NCBI RefSeq assembly: GCF_016862795.1
Contig: NZ_BONQ01000160.1
Span: forward strand, 1-40,343
Direction of reading: 5' to 3'
Source of the DNA: Dactylosporangium siamense
GTDB taxonomy: Bacteria > Actinomycetota > Actinomycetes > Mycobacteriales > Micromonosporaceae
Length of the DNA: 40,343 nucleotides
Shown here: piece by piece, positions 6,691 through 14,091 of the stretch
How positions within the stretch are numbered: the stretch's first letter is position 1
How the letters are laid out: each line of letters begins with the position of its first letter
The notes under the pieces: generated by a model
Database searches by the model: none
Told to the model about the DNA's origin: nothing
What the model saw: only the letters and a program-made list of their open reading frames with translations
Program-made: the position numbers and the translations under genes

Positions 6691-9600
6691 CTACTGGTCG
6701 ACGGTGAGCCTCAGCCGGACCGGCGAGGACGGCTGCGGCGGCCCGTAGCTGTCCGTGCAGATGATCTCGATGGTGGCCGACATCGCCTTCGTCGGCATGC
6801 CGTGGAGGTGCCCGGTGTCGGGGTCCAGTTCCAGTCCCGGCGGCAGCGGGTCGCCGGCGGCCGCGACCTGCCAACCCTTCAGCGGCCGGTTGAACACCCG
6901 GGTGCCGCCGTCGGCGGTGAGCATCGTGCTGTATCTGACCCCGACGGTGGCTCGCGGCAGGTCGGTGGTGGTGATGACCGGGGCCTCCTCGACGAACGCG
7001 GCGACGGTCGTCATCGTCGTCGAGGTGAACGCGGCCAGCGCGTCGACCGCGGCGATGATCGATCCCCGGGTCACGGCGCGGGGGTTGAGCCCGATCCGCA
7101 GCGGCTGCAGCACTCCGGGGATCGCGGACAGCCCGATCGCGGCCGCGCTGTACGGGTTGGTGCCGCTGTCGTGGATGGCCTTACCGGATGCGGCCAGGAA
7201 GCCGGTGGCGAAGATCCCCACCAGGATCGGGCCCAGGACCACCTCGTCGTAGTTCTTGGCGTACGGGGTCTCACCCTTGCGGAAGCTCCGCGCCCAGGTG
7301 CCGGCGCCGACCGCGAACGAACCGACGCTGAACCCGAACGCCATGGACCAGCTGCCGCCGGCGTCGTTCCAGTCGGTGCCGGTGACCGGTGGGCACGCGG
7401 TTCCCACCCCGTACAGTCCGGCCGAGCAGATCAGCGAGGTCAGCGCGGCAACCTTGCTCGTGGTGTCCCACCAGCCGGGCCGGACCGCCTTCGGCTTGAG
7501 CGGCTCCAGGTCGCCGAAGACGTCGGCGCAGGCCCCGAGCATGCCGGCGATGCCGAGGATCTTGTGGACGGTCAGCATCCCCGCCGGGTCGGTCGACGCG
7601 CCGGGGGTTGCGCCGGGCTGCCACGACGGGGCCGGCATGCTCGGGAACTCTCCGGTCGGGAACGGTTGCGTGTCGACGCCGTGCATGGCCTTGTACGCGG
7701 TGGTGCCGGCCACCGCCACGATCAGGAAGGCGAGGTCGCCGAGTGTCATCTGCGCCTCGGGCTGCTTCGCCTGGGACCGGAACCAGCCGTACACATCGTT
7801 GACCTGACCCAGCGTCGCCGGGGTGGTGAGCACGTCGTCGAGATGCTTCGCGATGACGTCGACCAGTGCCACCCCCGCCCGCACGGCGGCGTCGGCGGCG
7901 TGGACGAACGGATCGGCGAGGGACCCGACCATGTCCAGAGTCGAGGACACCGACGCCTTCGTCACGGCGTCGGGGTCGGCCGTGTCGGTGACCCTCCCCA
8001 GCGCCCGGTCCTTGTCGACGAGCACCCGGTCGGTGCCCGCCACCACGCCGCTGCCGGTCAGCGCCGTCATGAACCGGTCGGTGGCACCGGCGATCACCCC
8101 GCTCTTGTCGACCACCGGCAGATCGTTCATGGGTTCACCGAGTGCCCGGTCGAACAACCAGGTGACCTGCGGGTACGCGAACAGGTGCGAGGTGCTCGTG
8201 CCGGTCCTGTTCGCATCGGTGATGGTCGGCACCTGGTTGCCGGCATCCCCGACCCGGCGCACCCCGTAGTCGCCGCTCATCCGGTCGAGAACGCCGGTCA
8301 GCGTCGCCTTCTGGCCGGCGAACCACCCGTCGGTGTACATCGTGGCGAAGTGGTCGACGGTCTCCGCCCCGTATTTCAGGATGGTGGTGAAACCGTCCTG
8401 CAGCGCGGTCTTGGTTTTCCAGATGTGGTCGAAGTTGAACACCGCACACAGCTTCGTGGTCACCGCGTCGATGGACGTGACCACCCACGCGAGGGTCGCC
8501 TCCGCCGCCCGGACGGCCCGGTCGAGGCCGTCGATGAGGTTGGTGACCAGCTCGACGGTCTTGCCGGCGATCGTCACCCAGATCCGTGTGACGGCCGCGA
8601 CAGCGACGTTCGTCACCTCGATCGCGCCGCTCTTGATGCCCTCCCACACGTCGCCGGCGAAGTCGGCGGCGAGCTCCAGGATTCCGCCGTAGTCGGGCCG
8701 GGCCCGGATCGCGGCGAGGTGGTCCGCCGCGTCTTGCGGGTTGTCGAACTCGACATAGCCCGGCACACCGGAGGCGGTGGACCGGACGTGGTCGCCGACC
8801 GCGAAGCCGTGAATGCGGCGGCCGTGGCGGTCGAGCGCCGAGACCGGCGCCTTGCCGTCGGCCATCCGGAGCAGGTTCTTGACCCCGTTGGCGGCGGCCT
8901 CGGCGTGGCTCTCCATTCCCGGCCGCACGAGGGGCGCCAACGCGTACTTGTCGAACGTGCCGGCGACAGAGGTCAGCGTGCCGGTGCCGGCCAGGTAGCC
9001 GTGCACCGCGGCGGCCGGCTGGATGACCGCACCCTGGTGCAGACCGACCGCGTCCACGTGCAGCGTCGCCGGCAGCAGGCTGTCGGCCGGCGTGGACAGC
9101 ATCACCCGACCGAACATGTTCGTCGTGGCGGGCACGACGCGACCCGGCCCGATCAGGTGCGACACCCCGGCGATCTCCACCTCGACGAGGGTCTCGGCGG
9201 AGACCTGCACCGTGAAGCCGGGCATCGGCGCGCCCTGCTGGTCGAGGAGGGTCACCTGACTCACGTACCGGTTGACGGTGTGCGGCGCCTCACTGGTGGC
9301 CGGTTTCCGCACGTTGTCCGTGGTCCACCGGGCCGTGACCAGGTCCTGGGTGTGGATGCCGAACTGCTCGTCGGGCCGGACCGGGGCGGTGCGGCGGGTC
9401 ATGACGGTCGGGTGGAAGTCCGGGAACGGGTCGACCGCGTACTCCACGACGTGCGTGGTCAGGCCGACGCAGGCGGGTACCGGCTCGGCCGCGCGTGCCG
9501 GCCCGGTCGCCGGCACCGACTGCGCCCAGACCGGTGCGCCCCGGGGCTTCCACGAGGCCTGGTGCAGCACCTTCAGTGTGCGGTCCGCGTTCAGGCCGTA

Positions 9601-10533
9601 GACGTGCATCATGCCCACGCTGTCGGTCCACACCGTGGCCTCGGTCAGGTCGACCGGGGTCGTCGTGGTCGCGTACGAGGGCGTCGCCGGGATCCGGTGC
9701 CAGCTGACCAGGTTGCCGGCGGTGAGGTACAGGCAACCGAGGGCCGGACCGGGTGCGTGGAAGGTGCCGACGAGCGCGGTGGCATTGGTCGCCACGACCG
9801 TCGTTTCGGTTTCCATGACGTCCCACCGCTGAACGTTGGTGCCGGACCGGAGGTAGAACACCGTGCGGGTACCCGGGGCGCTGGTGTCGAATCCCATCGT
9901 GCCCGCCACCTCGTCGGGGCGGTTCCCCGCTCCGGGCAGGAGGTAGGACGCGCACACGAACCATGGGCCGTCGATGGTCGGTGCCAGCGTCGCCACCGCG
10001 TGGCGCCCCGCGACCAGCCCGCTGACGATGCCCTCAACGCCGTTGTAGGCGACGGTCAGCCCGGTCAGGCTGACGTTGGGGCGCAGCGGCCCGTCCTGGA
10101 AGGCGATGGCGCCGGACACTGCCTCCCAGGCGCACGTCGTCACCCCGTTGGTGACCGACCGGGTCAAGCGCAGCGCCGCGGGCCGGTCGCCGGGCACCGT
10201 GTAGACCGCCCAGACGCTCAGGTCCCGCCGGTGCACGACGGTGACGACCTCCTCGGCGGCGACGTTCAGCGGGGTCTGCTCCCAGCCGCTGTCGGAGCCG
10301 CTGCGCTGCAGGTAGGTCAGCTTGTTGGTGGCGTCGACGATCAGCGCCTCCTCCCGGTTGTCCCGGAACGGGTTGGCGAACAGCGCCACCCGGTTGGCGC
10401 CGGTCGCCACCGACACCACGTCGGACGCGATCGCGGTCTGCATCAGCATCGACGACACGGTCGTCGAGCCGGGTGCCGCATCGGCCGGCTCATCGGCGGC
10501 TGTAGGCCGGGGCAGGCGGTGGGTCATCGTCAT
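6691..10533 (-). CDS. Giant multidomain protein of unknown function (propeller-like, helical, Ig-like)
   Basis: I do not recognise this 1280-residue protein as a named family. Residues of about 25-390 contain repeated beta-rich segments with aromatic endings, suggesting a lectin- or sialidase-like beta-propeller. Residues of about 425-530 look like an all-beta regulatory or Ig-like domain. A long helical middle follows. Several hydrophobic stretches lie between about 920 and 1150, for example around LAFLIVAVAG and ILVGIFATGFLAA. The last 90 residues resemble a putative Ig (He_PIG) domain, with PPGLELDPDTGHLHGMPT. There is no N-terminal signal peptide. The ATG at 10533 has a GAGG-type ribosome site. 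It is the only gene between the two att-like repeats. A binding propeller joined to hydrophobic helices could mean a surface protein or pore-type effector, but this is conjecture. Confidence 0.8.
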   Translation of the reverse strand: MTMTHRLPRPTAADEPADAAPGSTTVSSMLMQTAIASDVVSVATGANRVALFANPFRDNREEALIVDATNKLTYLQRSGSDSGWEQTPLNVAAEEVVTVVHRRDLSVWAVYTVPGDRPAALRLTRSVTNGVTTCAWEAVSGAIAFQDGPLRPNVSLTGLTVAYNGVEGIVSGLVAGRHAVATLAPTIDGPWFVCASYLLPGAGNRPDEVAGTMGFDTSAPGTRTVFYLRSGTNVQRWDVMETETTVVATNATALVGTFHAPGPALGCLYLTAGNLVSWHRIPATPSYATTTTPVDLTEATVWTDSVGMMHVYGLNADRTLKVLHQASWKPRGAPVWAQSVPATGPARAAEPVPACVGLTTHVVEYAVDPFPDFHPTVMTRRTAPVRPDEQFGIHTQDLVTARWTTDNVRKPATSEAPHTVNRYVSQVTLLDQQGAPMPGFTVQVSAETLVEVEIAGVSHLIGPGRVVPATTNMFGRVMLSTPADSLLPATLHVDAVGLHQGAVIQPAAAVHGYLAGTGTLTSVAGTFDKYALAPLVRPGMESHAEAAANGVKNLLRMADGKAPVSALDRHGRRIHGFAVGDHVRSTASGVPGYVEFDNPQDAADHLAAIRARPDYGGILELAADFAGDVWEGIKSGAIEVTNVAVAAVTRIWVTIAGKTVELVTNLIDGLDRAVRAAEATLAWVVTSIDAVTTKLCAVFNFDHIWKTKTALQDGFTTILKYGAETVDHFATMYTDGWFAGQKATLTGVLDRMSGDYGVRRVGDAGNQVPTITDANRTGTSTSHLFAYPQVTWLFDRALGEPMNDLPVVDKSGVIAGATDRFMTALTGSGVVAGTDRVLVDKDRALGRVTDTADPDAVTKASVSSTLDMVGSLADPFVHAADAAVRAGVALVDVIAKHLDDVLTTPATLGQVNDVYGWFRSQAKQPEAQMTLGDLAFLIVAVAGTTAYKAMHGVDTQPFPTGEFPSMPAPSWQPGATPGASTDPAGMLTVHKILGIAGMLGACADVFGDLEPLKPKAVRPGWWDTTSKVAALTSLICSAGLYGVGTACPPVTGTDWNDAGGSWSMAFGFSVGSFAVGAGTWARSFRKGETPYAKNYDEVVLGPILVGIFATGFLAASGKAIHDSGTNPYSAAAIGLSAIPGVLQPLRIGLNPRAVTRGSIIAAVDALAAFTSTTMTTVAAFVEEAPVITTTDLPRATVGVRYSTMLTADGGTRVFNRPLKGWQVAAAGDPLPPGLELDPDTGHLHGMPTKAMSATIEIICTDSYGPPQPSSPVRLRLTVDQ

Positions 10534-10673
10534 GGTCGGTGCCTCTCGGTGTGTCCGCGATCACGACCGGTCGGTCGCACCGGGGCAGACGGACCCGTAG
10601 GAGGCGCTGATACCGGCCGGGCCGGCGCTGTCCGATCTCCGACAGTCGATCGGATGGTCAGCGGCCCGAACTC

Positions 10674-10713
10674 GTCCTACGCGGCGTACGCGACAAAGGC
10701 CCAGGCCACGGCA
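10674..10713 (+). repeat. Direct repeat, distal copy (putative attR)
   Basis: Perfect 40-bp copy of 6569-6608, carrying 15 bases of the tRNA-Lys 3' end without the rest of the tRNA. Sequence after 10713 diverges mainly in loop positions while the hairpin is largely retained. Confidence 0.85.
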
Positions 10714-10740
10714 GTCTTGCCGGACCTGGGCCGTTCGCGT
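10688..10740. terminator. Second copy of the tRNA-type terminator hairpin
   Basis: Arms 10688-10705 and 10725-10740 share the core GGCCCAGG/CCTGGGCC, and the inner CGGCA/TGCCG stem is kept although the loop bases differ from the first copy. It could end transcription from the minus-strand GH16-like gene, which stops 140 bp away. Confidence 0.65.
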
Positions 10741-10879
10741 TGCCAGGGCCGTGCAGCCCAACGTCTACAGCCGAGACCGCACGGCCGCAGCCACCAGTCC
10801 GTCCGTGCCCTCCAAGCGGCCCACCGCGACCCCTCGCAGCAGTCCACCACCGTTGCGACCGGGCCCCACCCGAAAACGC

Positions 10880-12523
10880 CTACGGGGTGTTGGCTTGCGC
10901 GTGGTTGATGCCGCTGGCGTAGAAGCCGTTCACGGCGTTCTGAACATCCGTCAGCGACATTGCCTGCTCGGCCTTGAAGACCCAGTTGACCCGCATGTTC
11001 CACGTGCGATCGCCGGTCATGGGAAGATCGATGAGCCACATGCTGAACTGGATCCCCATCCGTTCGCGCGGATATGCCGCGCCGTCACTGGTGAAGATCT
11101 TGTTGCCATCGATCGAGTAGGTGACCACGCCGTTGGCGGCGGTGAGCATCAGGACGTGCCAACCGGCGAGGGACTTGTTGGTGGCCCGCGTGACCCGGTC
11201 CCCGTCCTTGGAGCTCCGCCAGCTGGTCGTGTCGATCTTCGGCCCCGCGGCGCCCCAACCGCCGTTGGGTTGGTACTCGTAGTCGAGCTCGCTGTAGGTC
11301 GGCGACGACGGCGAGGACGAGATCGTGCAGAACGCCTGGACGACATGGTCGCCACTGCGGCCGGTAACCGGTTTGTCGGCAAAGAAGATCCGAGCGGCGA
11401 GCGTCCCGGTTTGGAAGATGTTGCTGGCCGTCGCCAGCTCGGCTTGCTTGGTGCCCTGTTTGGTGCCGTCCGAGATGGTCGTGAGCTGCAATGCCTGTCC
11501 GCCCTGAGCGGTCGGATCGGCGGGGAAGCTGACCATGTCGGCGGACCAGGTGTCGGGGATGCCCGGCCGGCCCTTCTCCGTGCGCACGTGCCAGCCGCCG
11601 ACGTTCAGCGCCGGGTCGTTCGGACCGGTGTAGTGGAAGTTGTCGAACATGACGCCGGGCGCGACGGGGGCGCTGCTCGGCGGCGCCGACGGTTGGGCGC
11701 CCGCGGCCAGGGCCTGGGGGCCCGGCTCATCGCCCCAGCTGAGGTCGCCGTCGACGTATGCGGTCACCAGTCGTGACGGCTTGAACTGCGCGGCCTTCGC
11801 GTCGAACGAGTGGTCGTTGGCCTGGTTCAGTTCCTTGTGATCGAGCCGGTACAGCTGCAGCCCGATGCCGCCGGTGTTGCGTTGCGGGGCCAGGGTGCCG
11901 GCGTCGGCCGTGAAGCCGATCTGGAGATAGTGGCTGGCCTTGGGGCTCGGGCTGGCCAGCGCCTCGACGGTCGCCGTGATGTTCGCGCACCGGAGCTCGG
12001 TCTGGAAGCAGTTCGCGCCGTACCCCGAGGCCTTGTCCGCGTCGAAGTAGTACCGCAGCTTCACGCTCCGCAGTTCGACGGGCTTGGCGGAGGTGTTGAC
12101 GACCTGAAGAAATGGCCGGCCGATCGGGGCGGCGGGTGGCGTGTCCGTTCGGTACTGAACGGTGAGCGGGACGGACGGCGGCTCGGTGGAGGCGGCCGAC
12201 TCGAGAGGGCCGATCCGCAAGGCGCCGTAGGCCGCGGCGGCGACGCCGACGACCACCATGGCCACCGCCGCGAACAGGAGGCCCCCACCGCTGCGCTGGG
12301 GTCGCAGCAGGCGCGCCGAAACGACCTGGGTCATGTCGGGGCCGCCGGCAATCAGCCGGTCAGTGTGGTAGCGCCTCTTGGAGGCGACGTAGGTGATGAT
12401 CGATGAGCCGACGAGACCGATCGTGACGGCGAAGACGATCAGTTGGACCCGGCCCGCGAGACTCACCGCGACGGCGATGCCGGCGAGCACTACGAAGACG
12501 CCCAGGCCCTTGAGGGAGTTCAT
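10880..12523 (-). CDS. Membrane-anchored CBM3-GH16-like polysaccharide-active protein
   Basis: From the ATG at 12523 the product has 547 residues. Hydrophobic segments at about 7-24, 29-46 and 82-103 anchor it to the membrane. A CBM3-like (cellulose-binding type) domain spans about 118-268. A Pro/Ala/Ser linker follows. The C-terminal concanavalin-like domain carries E412-L-D-Y-E416, matching the GH16 catalytic pattern ExDxE. It would act outside the cell on a beta-glucan or a related polymer. It lies 14 bases after the stop of the GT2 synthase gene, so both are probably one operon. A GTG at 12556 would extend it by 11 residues into that gene; I prefer the ATG. Hydrolase or transglycosylase activity is inferred from the motif only. 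Confidence 0.8.
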   Translation of the reverse strand: MNSLKGLGVFVVLAGIAVAVSLAGRVQLIVFAVTIGLVGSSIITYVASKRRYHTDRLIAGGPDMTQVVSARLLRPQRSGGGLLFAAVAMVVVGVAAAAYGALRIGPLESAASTEPPSVPLTVQYRTDTPPAAPIGRPFLQVVNTSAKPVELRSVKLRYYFDADKASGYGANCFQTELRCANITATVEALASPSPKASHYLQIGFTADAGTLAPQRNTGGIGLQLYRLDHKELNQANDHSFDAKAAQFKPSRLVTAYVDGDLSWGDEPGPQALAAGAQPSAPPSSAPVAPGVMFDNFHYTGPNDPALNVGGWHVRTEKGRPGIPDTWSADMVSFPADPTAQGGQALQLTTISDGTKQGTKQAELATASNIFQTGTLAARIFFADKPVTGRSGDHVVQAFCTISSSPSSPTYSELDYEYQPNGGWGAAGPKIDTTSWRSSKDGDRVTRATNKSLAGWHVLMLTAANGVVTYSIDGNKIFTSDGAAYPRERMGIQFSMWLIDLPMTGDRTWNMRVNWVFKAEQAMSLTDVQNAVNGFYASGINHAQANTP

Positions 12524-12536
12524 TGTCTTTTCTGGT

Positions 12537-13715
12537 TCACTTCCACGACGAAACACGCGTGGTGTAGGACTTGAAGATCGAGGACACGATCCAGTAGGTA
12601 CGCACCACGGTGTATACCAACTGAGGAATGAGCATCGCTTCGACGAGCATCGCTTTCCAGCCGAGATTGCGCACCCGTATCGCCGGATAGACGATCCAGA
12701 AGGCCGCCAGGACCCAGAAGACCGGCTGTGAGGGAACGCCGTACACGGCCAGCGCGGCGAGTTGCGTCGTTCCCCAACCCAGCACGTACGCGGCGCCGAA
12801 AAGCCCGAGAATCATTGTGGCGATGGAATGCCAGGTGAACTTGGTCCAACCTCGCCGGCGCAGGGCGTCAACGGTGCCGCGCACCCAACGCTCGCGCTGC
12901 TGGAGCAGCTCTTTCATGGTTGGCATCAGGTCGGTGTAGGCGATGCAGAGCTGGTTGGCGGTGACCTTCCAGCCGCATTCCTTGAGCGTCAGCGTGGTCT
13001 CATAGTCTTCGACCAGGTTGCGGTGGTCCTCCCAGAAGACCTTTTCCCGCAGATCGATCAGGCTTTGCAGGGCCTTGCCCCGGTAGAACGACCCGGCTCC
13101 CGCCATCGTGTGGACGTCGCTGCGGTAGCGCATGCTGGCGGCGCGCCCGTACTCGATGATCTGCATACCGAGCAGGTACCGCTGCCACGGATTCCGCCAC
13201 AGACCGGTCCGGCCGAAGCAGGCCGCGCTGACGCCACCGATGCTCTGGTCCGATTCCATGACATAGGTGGCGCGCTCGATGAATTTCGGGTGCAGCTCGG
13301 TGTCGGCATCCATGGTGAGCAGGTGCTTGACCGTGGTGTCCAGACGTCCGCCCAACTGCGACCGCAACCAGTCGATGCCGTGGTTGAGCGCGCCGGCCTT
13401 CTTGTGGGGATTGTTCGGCAGGACACGAACAATGGTTTTCGGCGACTGCCACCGGGCCGCGAAGCTTGCCGCATAGGCCTCAGTATTGTCGGTCGAATTG
13501 TTCACCACGACGATGATGAGGTCCGGGCGCACGCTCTGCCGGGCCAGCGAGTTGAGCGAAGTGAGAATCCCGACTTCCTCATTTCGCGCCGGAACCACGA
13601 CGACCGTGTCGTAGACGAAGGACGGCGATCCGTAAGTGGTCGCCCGCCCTCTCCTGCGCCGGCCGTTGGGCGTGTCCAGCGCCCCGCGCCTCGAGCCGTA
13701 TACGGTCGCGCCCAT
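12537..13715 (-). CDS. GT2 family processive-type polysaccharide synthase
   Basis: With the ATG at 13715 (GGTGAGAGG upstream) the protein has 392 residues. The GT2 landmarks are present in order: VVVVPARNEE at 37-47, DAD at 136-138, the acceptor-side ED at 236-237, and QQRERW at 272-277, the QxxRW signature of cellulose, chitin and hyaluronan synthases and PgaC. Three or so membrane segments follow from about residue 295. It would polymerise a sugar nucleotide and thread the chain through the membrane. Neighbouring genes encode a carbohydrate-binding GH16-like protein and a NodB deacetylase, so the product may be an amino-sugar polymer later deacetylated. An open frame upstream to 13826 adds 37 non-conserved-looking residues and I reject it. 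Confidence 0.88.
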   Translation of the reverse strand: MGATVYGSRRGALDTPNGRRRRGRATTYGSPSFVYDTVVVVPARNEEVGILTSLNSLARQSVRPDLIIVVVNNSTDNTEAYAASFAARWQSPKTIVRVLPNNPHKKAGALNHGIDWLRSQLGGRLDTTVKHLLTMDADTELHPKFIERATYVMESDQSIGGVSAACFGRTGLWRNPWQRYLLGMQIIEYGRAASMRYRSDVHTMAGAGSFYRGKALQSLIDLREKVFWEDHRNLVEDYETTLTLKECGWKVTANQLCIAYTDLMPTMKELLQQRERWVRGTVDALRRRGWTKFTWHSIATMILGLFGAAYVLGWGTTQLAALAVYGVPSQPVFWVLAAFWIVYPAIRVRNLGWKAMLVEAMLIPQLVYTVVRTYWIVSSIFKSYTTRVSSWK

Positions 13716-14091
13716 CAGCCTCTCACCCCCGTTTGAGCAGCGCGACGTCCACTCACCGCAGTCTGCAGCGAAGACTAGCCGATGTGAGCACACGCGCAAA
13801 GTGCCGCCCGAAATATCCGCCTGCAATAGGTTCGCCCACGAGAGTCCCGGGCAAATCGGTATATAACTGGCGCCCGGCAGGGCGGGACATAGCCCAGATC
13901 ATGGTTGATTCAGTGCGCACCGCGCAGCGGTCGCCATTCATGGCGAAATATGACATAGCCATACGCGATCTTGCGGCTAATCCTCGGGTACGGACCGGGT
14001 CGTTCCCCATACGCCAATACGCTAATCTCATCCGGCGCTGCCCCATGCGGCGAATCAGGGCTGACGGTCGATACGCCCGAAGGGCGGCATC
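13716..14091. promoter_or_regulatory. Divergent control region of the polysaccharide locus
   Basis: This 376-bp gene-free region separates the GT2 synthase from the deacetylase gene and is visibly richer in A and T than its surroundings. ATACGC occurs four times in the same direction (13961, 14009, 14017, 14071), two of them 8 bp apart, and GACATAGCC occurs twice (about 13885 and 13952). These may be regulator sites, but no known operator is recognised and the promoter boxes are not clear. Confidence 0.45.

Larger units (their letters stand above)
6569..10713. mobile_element. Putative tRNA-Lys-integrated single-gene element
   Basis: A 40-bp perfect direct repeat made of the tRNA-Lys 3' end and terminator bounds about 4.1 kb holding one large gene. 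The layout matches site-specific integration into a tRNA gene: intact tRNA at one end, orphan 3' fragment at the other. No integrase or excisionase is present, so it would be a decayed remnant, a satellite mobilised in trans, or simple duplication of the terminator. Base composition does not differ obviously from the surroundings. Confidence 0.55.
10534..10879. other. Gene-free junction: upstream region of the 1280-residue gene, attR-like repeat, flank
   Basis: This 346-bp stretch holds the probable promoter region of the large minus-strand gene (10534-10673), the second copy of the tRNA/terminator repeat (10674-10740), and about 140 bp of flank before the GH16-like gene. I found no convincing gene or clear promoter box in it. 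Confidence 0.6.

Noticed and set aside
6466-10908. 1480-codon open frame on the plus strand, opposite the 1280-residue gene
   Set aside because: It is the antisense shadow of a GC-rich gene; it starts before the tRNA, runs through it, and its translation is low-complexity Arg/Gly/Pro/Val sequence without domains.
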